Shown here: positions 8,188 to 16,204 of the stretch, piece by piece
Position numbering within the stretch: the first letter of the stretch is position 1
Layout: the number at the start of each line of letters is the position of its first letter
Source of the DNA: Archaeoglobaceae archaeon
GTDB lineage: Archaea; Halobacteriota; Archaeoglobi; Archaeoglobales; Archaeoglobaceae
Reading direction: 5' to 3'
Assembly: GCA_025058735.1 (NCBI GenBank)
Contig: JANXDX010000017.1
Location: 34,708-98,707, forward strand
DNA: 64,000 nucleotides
The notes under the pieces: model-generated
Database searches by the model: none
What the model was told of the DNA's origin: nothing
Seen by the model: only the letters and a program-made list of their open reading frames with translations
Translations under genes and position numbers: made by a program

Positions 8188-8937
8188 ATGGAAAGGGGAG
8201 AAGTTTTTGTAAGTGGAGTAAGAATTTCTTACTTGAAATGGAAAGAGTTTCCAATTGTCTACATCCATGGTTCTGCTTGCGACGCAACGATCTGGAAAGA
8301 CCAAGTTGAAGAGATCGGTGGTTATGCACTAGACCTTCCAAACCATGGAATGAGCGATAAAGTAGAAGTTAGTCGGATTGATGATTATGCTTATTTTGTA
8401 GCTAAGTTCGTTGAGAAAAAGCTAAAAAAAGCTGTTTTAGTTGGTCATAGCCTTGGTGGAGCCGTAATCCAAAAAGTTTACGAAAATTACAAAGAAGTTG
8501 TAAAAGCTTTAATACTTATAGGAACTGGAGCTAGGTTGAGAGTTCTTCCAGATTTTTTGATTGGACTTAAGGAGAGACCAAGAGAGACAGTAAAAATCTT
8601 TTTAAAGTACGCTTTTAGCAATGAAAAGATTGCAGAAAAATTTTTAGATATTTTTGTTGAAAGATCTTTTATTCTTTTGAAAGATCTAATTCTTTGCGAT
8701 TCTTTTGATCTGTTAGACAAGTACAGGAGTGGTGAGTTTAGGATAGAGGTTCCTACACTTATAATCGTTGGTAGCGAAGATAAACTTACCCCAGTGAAGT
8801 ATTCTCAGTTCTTTAAAAACAACATACCAAGTTCAAAACTTGTTGTAATTGAAAATGCCAGTCACATGGTCATGATCGAAAAGCCGAAAGAGGTAAACGA
8901 TGCGATCAAAGAATTCTTACGTATTAATTTTGTTTAA
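8188..8937 (+). CDS. Alpha/beta-fold hydrolase
   Basis: A 249-residue single-domain alpha/beta hydrolase. The oxyanion element is YIHGSACD near residue 27, the nucleophile elbow is GHSLGG near 87-92, the acid is in VGSEDKLTP near 200 and the catalytic His in NASHMVMIE near 229. There is no signal peptide, so it is cytoplasmic. The substrate cannot be told from sequence. It overlaps the next gene by 38 bases, suggesting an operon with the DUF123 protein. Confidence 0.85.
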   Translation: MERGEVFVSGVRISYLKWKEFPIVYIHGSACDATIWKDQVEEIGGYALDLPNHGMSDKVEVSRIDDYAYFVAKFVEKKLKKAVLVGHSLGGAVIQKVYENYKEVVKALILIGTGARLRVLPDFLIGLKERPRETVKIFLKYAFSNEKIAEKFLDIFVERSFILLKDLILCDSFDLLDKYRSGEFRIEVPTLIIVGSEDKLTPVKYSQFFKNNIPSSKLVVIENASHMVMIEKPKEVNDAIKEFLRINFV

Positions 8938-9253
8938 TCAAAAAAATTTTAAATTAAAAATAAGTTCTTTTGACTTAAATTTTAAACCTGGTTTTTACTA
9001 CTACGTTGGTAGCTTAAACTCTTTTTCTAGAATTTTAAGACATTTTAAAAAAGAAAAAAAGAAAAAATGGCACATAGATTACATTTCTGAGCTCATGATA
9101 CCGATATGTGCCGTAATTTTAAAGGAAGAAGAATGTAATGTTGCAGGAAAATTTAAACTTGAAAAAATACCAAAGTTTGGTTGTTCAGACTGTAGTTGTG
9201 ATTCACATCTATTCTATTCACAGAATCTAACCTTAGATTTTTTATCTACGTGA
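8900..9253 (+). CDS. DUF123 (GIY-YIG-like) domain protein
   Basis: A 117-residue DUF123 protein. The family core is visible: SYVLILF, then FKPGFYYYVGSLNSF resembling the GIY-YIG motif, RILRHF, and WHIDYIS, followed by a late Cys cluster FGCSDCSCDSHLF, typical of archaeal members. Related proteins are sometimes fused to endonuclease III, and a structure-specific nuclease activity is often presumed but not shown here. ATG 8900 is chosen because the domain starts five residues later, even though this gives a 38-base overlap with the hydrolase. Its 3' end overlaps the convergent OB-fold gene by 40 bases. Confidence 0.8.
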   Translation: MRSKNSYVLILFNQKNFKLKISSFDLNFKPGFYYYVGSLNSFSRILRHFKKEKKKKWHIDYISELMIPICAVILKEEECNVAGKFKLEKIPKFGCSDCSCDSHLFYSQNLTLDFLST

Positions 9254-9789
9254 GCTTCTAATTCTCCTTTTTTGTTCACTTTTATCAGACAATTGAAAAT
9301 TTCAACGCAATCACCTATATCTACTACGTCGTAAACTTTCTTTTCCATGAGCAAAACTTTTATTCTTCCGGTTTTGTCTGATAAATATATTTCTCTAGCA
9401 AAGTCTACATCACCCAACCCGCTAACTCTCCCTCTCAAGTTCGATCTCTTACCTGAAACGAGTTGGGAAATTGGAGTAAAGTTAGCTGTTATCTCTAGAT
9501 CCTTCACATTTTTTACTTCAATTTTCCCTTCGGACAAAAAACCTCTAACACTAACATCTAACCCCTCAAAAACTTCGATTTTTGCAGCCTCTCCAAGAAG
9601 AACTACCTTTATTTTTGAATCTAACAGTAATGTTTTTGTTTCAGAATTTTCATAAACTCTTTCAATTTTTCCTTTAGCATCTTTCAACTCTCTTTCTCCT
9701 TTTAAGTACTTTTTCAGGATCTCTCTAGTCTCATCATCTATCAAATTGCCAAAGTGTTCTAGAAGATCAAACGAATCTTTCAATTTCAT
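9214..9789 (-). CDS. OB-fold nucleic-acid-binding-like protein
   Basis: About 191 residues. The N-terminal 60 residues are helical and charged; the C-terminal ~75 residues resemble an OB-fold of the RPA/tRNA-anticodon type (REIYLSDKTGRIKVLLMEKK, then DVVDIGDCVEIFNCLIKVNKKGE). A single-stranded nucleic acid-binding role is likely, but it matches no family I can name. The ATG at 9789 is preferred over a TTG at 9828; both overlap the end of dphB. It ends inside the convergent DUF123 gene. Confidence 0.65.
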   Translation of the reverse strand: MKLKDSFDLLEHFGNLIDDETREILKKYLKGERELKDAKGKIERVYENSETKTLLLDSKIKVVLLGEAAKIEVFEGLDVSVRGFLSEGKIEVKNVKDLEITANFTPISQLVSGKRSNLRGRVSGLGDVDFAREIYLSDKTGRIKVLLMEKKVYDVVDIGDCVEIFNCLIKVNKKGELEAHVDKKSKVRFCE

Positions 9790-10513
9790 CTGGAGCGTTT
9801 GCAAAAATTCTAAGGTATTCGCATTCAACTACATGCAACTTTGGCGATAAAACTACTAAGCAGTGCGGTGGTGATCCAAAGTCGTATTTCTTCAACTCTT
9901 CCATCTTGTTGCACAAAACTAAGTTATCATATCCAACCCTTGCAACACCTACCGCGTACATCTTTGACAAGTTCTCGTCTACTTCCTGAAGTTTTTCGAT
10001 CGCATCACTTATCTTCATAGCTGGATGTAGATCGAGCAGTAAAAGAGTATGTGCATTTATACTTCTGTTTGCAAAAATAACATCTACTGGAGCTCTGGAT
10101 TTTGTCCAACTTACAGTTGCAGATTTGCCAAATTTGTAGCTTTGTAGTCCTGTAATTCCGCATATTGCACTTATTATACTTGAAGAGTGTATTATTTTAC
10201 TTTCAACTCCAATTTTTTTTGCTTCAACTCTGAGAGCTGTATGAGTTGTAGCAACCATCGGATCTCCTGGAACTAGAATTGCTACATCTTTATTTTTAGC
10301 CTCTTCCAGTATTACTCTACAGTTCTCCTCAAGATCACTTCTCTTCAAAACTTCAACTTCTTTTCCCAGGATCTTAGATATTTCATCGACGCTAGAAAAA
10401 AACAAAGAAGTATAAAATTCTACGTATACTTTCTCAGCCCTCTTAGCAACCTCTAGCCCTCTCAGGGATATATCTTTTATATCCCAGAGTCCTAAACCTA
10501 TGAATATTAGCAT
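9767..10513 (-). CDS. dphB: Diphthine synthase
   Basis: A 248-residue SAM-dependent methyltransferase of the tetrapyrrole-methylase fold that methylates the modified His of translation factor aEF2 during diphthamide formation. Visible are the N-terminal GLGLWDIKDISLRGLE, EFYTSLF, the SAM-binding PGDPMVATTH near residue 84, and SSSIISAICGITGLQSYKFG. Length fits the family. Its start overlaps the rtcB stop by one base, placing both in one transcript with the OB-fold gene. Confidence 0.94.
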   Translation of the reverse strand: MLIFIGLGLWDIKDISLRGLEVAKRAEKVYVEFYTSLFFSSVDEISKILGKEVEVLKRSDLEENCRVILEEAKNKDVAILVPGDPMVATTHTALRVEAKKIGVESKIIHSSSIISAICGITGLQSYKFGKSATVSWTKSRAPVDVIFANRSINAHTLLLLDLHPAMKISDAIEKLQEVDENLSKMYAVGVARVGYDNLVLCNKMEELKKYDFGSPPHCLVVLSPKLHVVECEYLRIFANAPDEIERFV

Positions 10514-11955
10514 TAACCTTTGGTTACTCCTAGAGGTATAAGTTTAGCTACGAGTCTAGAGATCCCTGCTCTATGAACAACCTCTACAACATCGTCACTA
10601 CTTTTGTAAGCTTCTGGAGCCTCTTCTGCAAGTAAGCCGACTTCTGCAGCTCTTATATATATTCCTTTATTTTCTAACCTTCGCTTAATTTCACTACTTC
10701 TGAGTTTCTTCTTTGCAGCTTCTCTACTCATCACTCTACCACTCCCATGACAAGTACTTCCAAAAGTTTCTTCCATAGCTTTTTCTGTTCCAACTAAAAC
10801 ATAACTTGGAGTTCCCATGCTTCCTGGAATTAGTACCGGTTGCCCAACGTCTCTATAGTCTACAGGTATATCTGGAAATCCTGGACCAAATGCCCTCGTA
10901 GCTCCTTTTCTATGAACACAAACTTTGATCTTTTTGTTGTCAACCCTATGCTCTTCAAACTTTGCTATATTATGTGCTACATCGTATATTACATCCATTC
11001 CTAGATCTTCTTCACTCATCTTGAAAACTTTTTGAAAACTCTCTCTTGTCCAATGTGCAATTATTTGTCTATTACACCAAGCGTAGTTCGCTGAAGCGGC
11101 CATTCCTGCAAAGTAATCTTGTCCTTCCTTGCTATTTATAGGTGCACATGCAAGCTGCCTATCTGGGAGCTTTATTCCATATTTCTTTACAGCCCTATCT
11201 AAAATTTCTAGAAAGTCTGTACAAACCTGATGCCCAAGTCCTCTACTTCCGCAGTGGATCATGACAGTTACCATACCCTCTTCAAGTCCAAAAACTTTTG
11301 CAACTTTTTCATCATATATTTTATCTACGTATTGTACTTCTAAGAAGTGATTTCCACTTCCCAAAGTTCCTAGTTGCGGTCTACCCCTATCTCTAGCTTT
11401 TTTACTCACAACTTCTGGTCTTGCACCTTTCAAAGCCCCCTCTTCTTCGCACTTCTTCAAATCTTCCTCGTGTCCGTAACCATTTTCAACTGCCCACTTT
11501 GCTCCACTGACAAATATCTCATCTAGATCTCTATCACTAACCCTCAACCTACCTTCACTACCGACTCCAGAAGGTATTGCTACGAAAAGTTCATCTATGA
11601 TCTCTTTCATCTTCGGCTTAACATCTTCCAACTTCAAGTTTGTTCTTAAAAGTCTAACTCCACAGTTTATATCAAAGCCTACTCCGCCAGGTGAAATCAC
11701 TCCCTCGTTTAAATCAAATCCTGCAACTCCACCAATTGGGAATCCGTAACCTACGTGGACATCTGGCATAACAAGAGATGCAACTTGAATTCCTGGCATG
11801 GTAGCAACATTTGCAGCCTGTTCAACTGCATCTTTTTCAAGTATCTGCATGAGTTTTCTGTTTATGTAAAAGTAAGCAGGAACCTTCATTCCTTGTTTGT
11901 AATTTGTTGACAATTCCCATTTATAGTCTGTAACTTTCTTGAGTATGTTCTCCAT
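10513..11955 (-). CDS. rtcB: RNA-splicing ligase RtcB
   Basis: A 480-residue tRNA-splicing ligase joining 2',3'-cyclic phosphate and 5'-OH ends with GTP. All catalytic and metal ligands of the archaeal enzyme are visible: C98 (FDINCGVR), H203 (GSGNHFLE), H234 (MIHCGSRG), H328 (VAHNIAK) and the guanylated H403 (TCHGSG). No intein interrupts it, unlike some archaeal rtcB genes. It heads the rtcB-dphB-OB-fold operon. No archease gene is adjacent. Confidence 0.96.
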   Translation of the reverse strand: MENILKKVTDYKWELSTNYKQGMKVPAYFYINRKLMQILEKDAVEQAANVATMPGIQVASLVMPDVHVGYGFPIGGVAGFDLNEGVISPGGVGFDINCGVRLLRTNLKLEDVKPKMKEIIDELFVAIPSGVGSEGRLRVSDRDLDEIFVSGAKWAVENGYGHEEDLKKCEEEGALKGARPEVVSKKARDRGRPQLGTLGSGNHFLEVQYVDKIYDEKVAKVFGLEEGMVTVMIHCGSRGLGHQVCTDFLEILDRAVKKYGIKLPDRQLACAPINSKEGQDYFAGMAASANYAWCNRQIIAHWTRESFQKVFKMSEEDLGMDVIYDVAHNIAKFEEHRVDNKKIKVCVHRKGATRAFGPGFPDIPVDYRDVGQPVLIPGSMGTPSYVLVGTEKAMEETFGSTCHGSGRVMSREAAKKKLRSSEIKRRLENKGIYIRAAEVGLLAEEAPEAYKSSDDVVEVVHRAGISRLVAKLIPLGVTKG

Positions 11956-12135
11956 GTTGATTTTTCTCCTTTCAGTTTAAAGAGTTTTGGCCTCTATACA
12001 ATGATGCTAAAAATTATAAGAAATTTTAATTAATTATAAATAATGAAGTAGTTAATCGTTCAAAGTTTTCTCAGCTTTTTAAAATTTTATAATAATATTA
12101 TATATTAAAATTTTATTTTTTAAATTTCTGCAAAA

Positions 12136-12145
12136 CTTTAAAAAA
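12136..12145 (+). promoter_or_regulatory. TATA box for tRNA-Glu
   Basis: CTTTAAAAAA lies about 25 bases before the first base of the mature tRNA, the position expected for an archaeal promoter. Confidence 0.5.
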
Positions 12146-12164
12146 CCTGAGATTACTATTTTCA

Positions 12165-12239
12165 GCTCCGGTGGTGTAGCCCGGTCAAACATAGGGGACT
12201 CTCGATCCCCTGCCCCGGGTTCAAATCCCGGCCGGAGCA
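12165..12239 (+). tRNA. tRNA-Glu (anticodon CTC)
   Basis: A 75-base tRNA without encoded CCA. The acceptor arms GCTCCGG and CCGGAGC pair perfectly, discriminator A. The anticodon stem GGGGA/TCCCC encloses loop CTCTCGA, giving anticodon CTC. The T arm has GGTTCAAATCC. No intron. Confidence 0.95.
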
Positions 12240-12361
12240 TACTTTTAAGAAGTTGGTTTTTATTTAATTTTTATTTTTATTAATTATAGATTTTAGAAAT
12301 TGAATAAACAAATAGAAGTTTTGTAGTATTTATATAAAAATTATAAATTAAATAGATAAGA

Positions 12362-12432
12362 TGCGGTCGCCGGGATTCGAACCCGGGCTACGGGCTCGGG
12401 AGGCCCGTGTCCTGCCACTAGACTACGACCGC
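12362..12432 (-). tRNA. tRNA-Gly (anticodon CCC)
   Basis: A 71-base tRNA on the minus strand without encoded CCA. Acceptor GCGGTCG pairs with CGACCGC; discriminator A. The anticodon stem CGGGC/GCCCG closes loop CTCCCGA, giving CCC. The T loop is TTCGAAT. A TATA-like TTTTTATAG on the minus strand lies at about 12461-12469. Divergent from nothing; the tRNA-Glu gene lies 122 bases away on the other strand. Confidence 0.95.
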
Positions 12433-12751
12433 TTACATGTATTTGTTAATCCATGGTGCTATAAAAATTTTGTCTTGTGAAGTTCAAAGGGTAATGTGCT
12501 ATGTCTATTATTTTTTTATTTTATATTTAATTTAAAACTATTCAGAAAGAACTTTAAAAATACTTTTAGACAATTCTTACAAACAATACTAATTTTTTTA
12601 ATTTTGAGAGGATTTTTTTATGATAAACTTCTTTTTTGAGTTGTTTCGAATCTTTATAACAAAACAAAAAATATATTATAAAAATTCAAGAAGCAGATAA
12701 TTTGGATAGAGTTTAAAGTTTTGTAAATTAAATAAATTACTAAATGCAAAA
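12433..12751. other. Gene-free A+T-rich spacer between tRNA-Gly and the HTH gene
   Basis: About 320 bases with no convincing reading frame, RNA motif or repeat. The left end should hold the tRNA-Gly promoter (minus strand); the right end leads into the TATA box at 12752. Nothing else is seen. Confidence 0.6.
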
Positions 12752-12762
12752 AAATTTATATA
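12752..12762 (+). promoter_or_regulatory. TATA box for the HTH regulator-hydrolase pair
   Basis: AAATTTATATA lies about 39 bases before ATG 12796, which leaves a short 5' leader that includes the Shine-Dalgarno GGTGAT at 12785-12790. Confidence 0.6.
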
Positions 12763-12795
12763 GTCGTTAGTATTATGATCTTTAGGTGATAAGAT

Positions 12796-13155
12796 ATGGA
12801 AACTCAAGTGGACGAAAGAATGGTTGAACTGTTAACTGAGACTGGGTTAAATAGAAATATAGCGAAAGTTGTAGCTTTTTTAGCTAAAGTCGGCGAAGCA
12901 GTTTCTAGAGATATAGAAAGAGCTGCAAATTTAAGACAACCAGAAGTAAGCTTAGCTATGAAAGAACTTAAGGAACTAGGATGGGTTAAGGAGAGGGAGT
13001 TGAAGAAGAAAGGTAAGGGAAGACCTTTAAAAAGCTACAAACTTACAAGAGAGCTAAAAGAAATAGTTGCTGAATTAGTAACAAAGAAGAAAGAAGAGAT
13101 TAAGAAGATCGAAAAAGATCTAGAAGAACTTGAGAGCATAGCTGGATTAAGGTAA
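12796..13155 (+). CDS. Winged-helix transcriptional regulator (ArsR/TrmB-like)
   Basis: A 119-residue DNA-binding protein. Residues 15-80 form a winged helix: VGEAVSRDIERAANLRQPEVS is the helix-turn-helix and KKGKGRPLKSYKL the basic wing. A charged coiled-coil tail (residues 85-115, KKKEEIKKIEKDLEELES) should mediate dimerisation. There is no ligand domain and no cysteine. The gene has a clear TATA box and Shine-Dalgarno and overlaps the following hydrolase as TAATG, so it may control that gene and itself. Confidence 0.83.
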   Translation: METQVDERMVELLTETGLNRNIAKVVAFLAKVGEAVSRDIERAANLRQPEVSLAMKELKELGWVKERELKKKGKGRPLKSYKLTRELKEIVAELVTKKKEEIKKIEKDLEELESIAGLR

Positions 13156-13868
13156 TGTTCATCGATAAAAAGATCGGTAGAAATTACTGTAGACTATCTG
13201 TAGAACGTTGTGTAATAATATGTCACGGATTACCTTACGAAGCTGGATCAGTTATTCAAAAAGGTTATTACGAATTAGCCAAAAACTTTTCATCTAAGGT
13301 AGCATCACTTATTTTTGATTTTTCTGGAACTGGTTTGAGTGAAGGCAATTTTAATCTACTCAACTGGAAAGAAGATTTGGAAAGAATTTCTTCAGAATTC
13401 GAAAAAGTCATTTTGCTAGGTTACAGTATTGGAGGAGCTATAGCTATAAGCGCCGCTTCTGAACTTAAAAACGTTGAAAAGCTCATAGTAGTTTCAACTC
13501 CTTGTTGTTTGGAATTTTTCAACGAAGAAAACTTGAAAGCTATCTATCTGAATGCTACATCTAAAAGTTTGCTTAGTGGAATTGGAAGTTATGAAAATTT
13601 CAAAGAAAAATTCATCAAAGATTTTATGGAGATTGAACCTTTAAAATGGATTTCAGTTATTTCAATTCCAAAGTTGATAGTTCATGGATCAAGAGATCAG
13701 ATAGTTCCACTCGATCATGCGGAAAAACTTTATAGTAAAGCTAGAAAACCTAAAACGTTGTTAATAGCTAAAGATGGCGATCACTTTTTGAGAAAGAGAG
13801 AAGATGTAACTGGTAAGATAATCGATTGGCTAGAAGGCAAGTTTGGAGAAGGGATATTTTTCATATAA
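13155..13868 (+). CDS. Alpha/beta hydrolase (serine-hydrolase family)
   Basis: A 237-residue alpha/beta hydrolase of the lysophospholipase/serine aminopeptidase-like kind. The oxyanion element is CHGLPYEAGS near residue 23, DFSGTGLSEG follows, the nucleophile elbow is GYSIGG near 91-96, the acid lies in HGSRDQIVP near 178 and the His in DGDHFL near 205. There is no signal peptide. The start overlaps the regulator's stop by one base. Substrate unknown; an ester or lipid is likely for the family. Confidence 0.82.
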   Translation: MFIDKKIGRNYCRLSVERCVIICHGLPYEAGSVIQKGYYELAKNFSSKVASLIFDFSGTGLSEGNFNLLNWKEDLERISSEFEKVILLGYSIGGAIAISAASELKNVEKLIVVSTPCCLEFFNEENLKAIYLNATSKSLLSGIGSYENFKEKFIKDFMEIEPLKWISVISIPKLIVHGSRDQIVPLDHAEKLYSKARKPKTLLIAKDGDHFLRKREDVTGKIIDWLEGKFGEGIFFI

Positions 13869-13891
13869 AAATATTAATTATTAATAATATA

Positions 13892-14548
13892 TTAAATTTT
13901 ATTTTTTATTTTAACAATCTTTGTTATCTCTTCAAATATCTCATCTATACTTTTTGTCCCATCTACGTTGAAAAGAACATTTTTTTTCCTATAATATTCT
14001 ATCAGCGGCTCAGTCCTTTCTACGTAAACTTTGTACCTCTCTTTAACAGTCTCTTCTCTATCATCATCCCTTTGATAAAGTTCTCCTCCACATTTGTCAC
14101 AAATCAAATTTTTCTTAGGTGGGTTGTAGATGATGTTGTAGACCGTTCCACAATTTCTACAAGAACGTCTGTAAGAGATCCTTTTTATAACTTCCTCCTC
14201 AGAAACAAATATGTTTATCACTGCATCGATCTTCATGTTCATCTCTTTTAGAATCTTATCAAGTTCTTCTGCTTGCCTTAAAGTCCTTGGAAAACCATCT
14301 AGTATAATACCTTTATTGCAATCAGGTTCTTTAAGTCTCTCTTTAACGATCCCTATAACTATCTCATCTGGAACTAGTAAACCTTTGTCCATGTATTCTT
14401 TAGCTTTTTTTCCAAGTTCTGTACCCTTAGCAACTGCTTCTCTCAAAATATCTCCAGTAGATATGTGTACAAAACCATACTTCTCTTTTAGCATTTTAGC
14501 TTGAGTACCTTTTCCAGCTCCTGGTGCTCCAAGCAGTATTAGATTCAT
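13892..14548 (-). CDS. adk: Adenylate kinase
   Basis: A 218-residue long-form adenylate kinase (ATP + AMP to 2 ADP). The P-loop GAPGAGKGTQ starts at residue 7, the AMP-binding HISTGDILRE and DGFPRTLRQAEEL follow, and the LID carries a four-cysteine zinc site (CRNC near 133 and CDKC near 153). The long zinc-LID form is bacterial-like rather than the short archaeal trimeric type, but is known in several euryarchaea. It converges with the hydrolase gene across 23 bases. Confidence 0.94.
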   Translation of the reverse strand: MNLILLGAPGAGKGTQAKMLKEKYGFVHISTGDILREAVAKGTELGKKAKEYMDKGLLVPDEIVIGIVKERLKEPDCNKGIILDGFPRTLRQAEELDKILKEMNMKIDAVINIFVSEEEVIKRISYRRSCRNCGTVYNIIYNPPKKNLICDKCGGELYQRDDDREETVKERYKVYVERTEPLIEYYRKKNVLFNVDGTKSIDEIFEEITKIVKIKNKI

Positions 14549-14672
14549 GCAGCTATTTAGATCAGGAGGATTAAACTTTTTTGCTTTTAAGCTTACCTAG
14601 AAAAATAATATATTTTCAAATAATAAATATAAATATTTAGAAAATTTTAAAAGTTGCAACTAAACTAAGATC

Positions 14673-15098
14673 ATGCGAAGGTATCTAGCAATAGTCCTTT
14701 ACTTAGCTTTAGTTACCACTGGTTTAGCAACAACAGTTCTCTTCAGCAGTAAAATTTCTTTGAACGTAGTTGAAAGTGATGTTACAGTTTACCCTTCATA
14801 CATCAGTGTAAACGTGTCTAGGGGAGTAGAATATGTAAAAAGCGTAAAGGTCAGCAACTATGGTGGAGAAAAGTGCGTGTATTTCACCGAAGTTGTAGAG
14901 GGACCAAGTCCAAACGAAATAGATGTTTTTTACAGAAGAACTAACGGTACTAGTATAAACTACTACAACAAACTTTGCTTGGGAAGTGGAAATGCAAACA
15001 ATCCCTACAACGTCACAGTAAACGTTCATGTAAGGGTGAATTCCACAGCTCAAACTGGTTGGTACAACATATACTTAATGTTGAAAAGTTCTAGTTGA
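14673..15098 (+). CDS. Small exported protein of unknown function
   Basis: A 141-residue protein with an N-terminal hydrophobic segment (about residues 4-25, preceded by MRR) that could be a signal peptide or type II membrane anchor. The rest is beta-rich, with at least four N-glycosylation sequons (NVS, NGT, NVT, NST) and two cysteines (in EKCVYF and KLCLG) that could form a disulfide. This suits a cell-surface or pilin-like protein, but no family is recognised. It stands alone next to a gene-poor stretch. Confidence 0.65.
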   Translation: MRRYLAIVLYLALVTTGLATTVLFSSKISLNVVESDVTVYPSYISVNVSRGVEYVKSVKVSNYGGEKCVYFTEVVEGPSPNEIDVFYRRTNGTSINYYNKLCLGSGNANNPYNVTVNVHVRVNSTAQTGWYNIYLMLKSSS

Positions 15099-15859
15099 AC
15101 TTTGTTAATGTAACAAAATTCTTTGAAGTTTCGAGCATCTTTATAGAAAGAGCTGAATGTACTGAGACTTTTTCAAAATTAGAACTAAATTATATTTTAA
15201 GAATCAGAGCTTTTCACTAAAAAGAGAGCTAAAGATTTCACAGAAAAATATATAATATAAATTTTAAGTTGATACAATAAAAAATTATAACCAACAATCA
15301 CAATTAATAATAACAATTAATGATATTATCTACTTGCAATAAAAGTGTGCTAGGACATATGAAGTACGTTTAAGACTAATTATTATTTATCGTGTAATAT
15401 TAAAAACTCCACTTGTAGATCGTTCAAGAAATCGATTCAAAAAAGGAAGAAAGTAGAAAGAGATTAAAATAATTTCTATTCACAAATTGAATGTTTTCAT
15501 AATTCCACAATTTCTAATCTTCCGCAAATCCACAGTACAGAGTATTTTTGATGCTAAGAATTCAAAATACTAGCGTTGAATAACTTCATTCTAGAAATCC
15601 TTACTAAGCATCGAAATCGTATTCCGTTTAAAGTATTTGTATGTTTAAAGAAAATAGAGCTTGAAAACTTCTACGATGAGATCTTTTGGATCTTTTCTGA
15701 ACTTTTCAAGATCTTTATCAAAAACGTTAGCTTTTACAATTCTAAAGTACGTGTGAACTTCTCTAATTAAAAATTATCAAAAAGTTAGTATTTGTAAATA
15801 AAAAAGACTTTAAATACTCAATTTTAACTTTTTATGTAGAATTTCCTCACTTAATCGAT
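15099..15859. other. Gene-poor A+T-rich stretch
   Basis: About 760 bases without a convincing intact gene, the largest gap in the window. Only short frames with TTG or no start are found. A minus-strand fragment with genome-like codon use lies at 15645-15773 and the reading frame starting at 15860 follows. Content and position beside a tRNA suggest decayed accessory DNA. No direct repeat of the tRNA-Val 3' end was found inside it. Confidence 0.5.
15645..15773 (-). pseudogene. Possible C-terminal gene remnant
   Basis: Forty-two codons ending in TAA with no start codon and an in-frame stop just upstream. The translation is charged and protein-like (VHTYFRIVKANVF, then DLEKFRKDPKDL) and uses the codons favoured by the neighbours (AGA, GAT, GTT, AAA). 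The same bases read on the plus strand (15576-15770) also lack a stop but give a less natural Phe/Ile-rich peptide. It could be a decayed gene end, or chance. Confidence 0.25.
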
Positions 15860-16108
15860 TTGAAGCCACGAACAGTCGACTCCAGGAAGAGAGTTGGCAA
15901 CTATAAAAATGGAGATCTTTCTGAAGACTTAGCAGACTCAGCTTTAACTCCCGAAGAGAAAGAACTGATAAGGAAGCTTAAAAAGCTTAAAAAGGCAGCT
16001 CTAAGATCGACAATGAAAATAAAATTTTTATTTAAACGAAAATCAAGCAATTCTGAGCAGGTAGAGTTAAACGAAAATCTTTCTAAAGCTTTTAACTCCT
16101 GTAAAAAC
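15860..16108 (+). pseudogene. Candidate int(N) remnant of a partitioned SSV-type integrase
   Basis: A TTG-started frame with a TATA-like CTTTAAATAC at about 15809-15818 encodes about 83 charged residues (for example LTPEEKELIRKLKKLKK) and then runs without a stop into the 3' end of tRNA-Val on the opposite strand. In archaeal SSV-type elements the integrase gene contains the attachment site; integration leaves an N-terminal piece, int(N), overlapping the intact tRNA from its 3' side. The geometry here is exactly that. The continuation through the tRNA is not taken as a real protein. I do not recognise integrase residues in the N-terminal part, so this is inference from layout. Confidence 0.35.
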
Positions 16109-16181
16109 TGGGCTCGCCCGGATTCGAACCGGGGATCTCCGCCTCGTAAAGGCGGCGTCATAACCACTAGACTACGAGCCC
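16109..16181 (-). tRNA. tRNA-Val (anticodon TAC)
   Basis: A 73-base tRNA on the minus strand without encoded CCA. Acceptor GGGCTCG pairs with CGAGCCC, discriminator A. Anticodon stem CCGCC/GGCGG closes loop TTTACGA, giving TAC. T arm GGTTCGAATCC. A TATA-like AAAATTTAAT on the minus strand at about 16203-16213 overlaps the end of hemB. Confidence 0.95.
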
Positions 16182-16204
16182 TATATGAAATTGTGCTTGG
16201 GAAA

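Noticed and set aside
10513..11955. Intein in rtcB
   Set aside because: Archaeal rtcB sometimes carries inteins, but here all catalytic residues are at normal spacing with no insertion.
13826..14251. Plus-strand frame opposite adk
   Set aside because: Antisense to a clear adenylate kinase; no family match and no promoter.
15576..15770. Plus-strand 64-residue frame
   Set aside because: TTG start, Phe/Ile-rich, no motif; the opposite strand of the same bases looks more protein-like.
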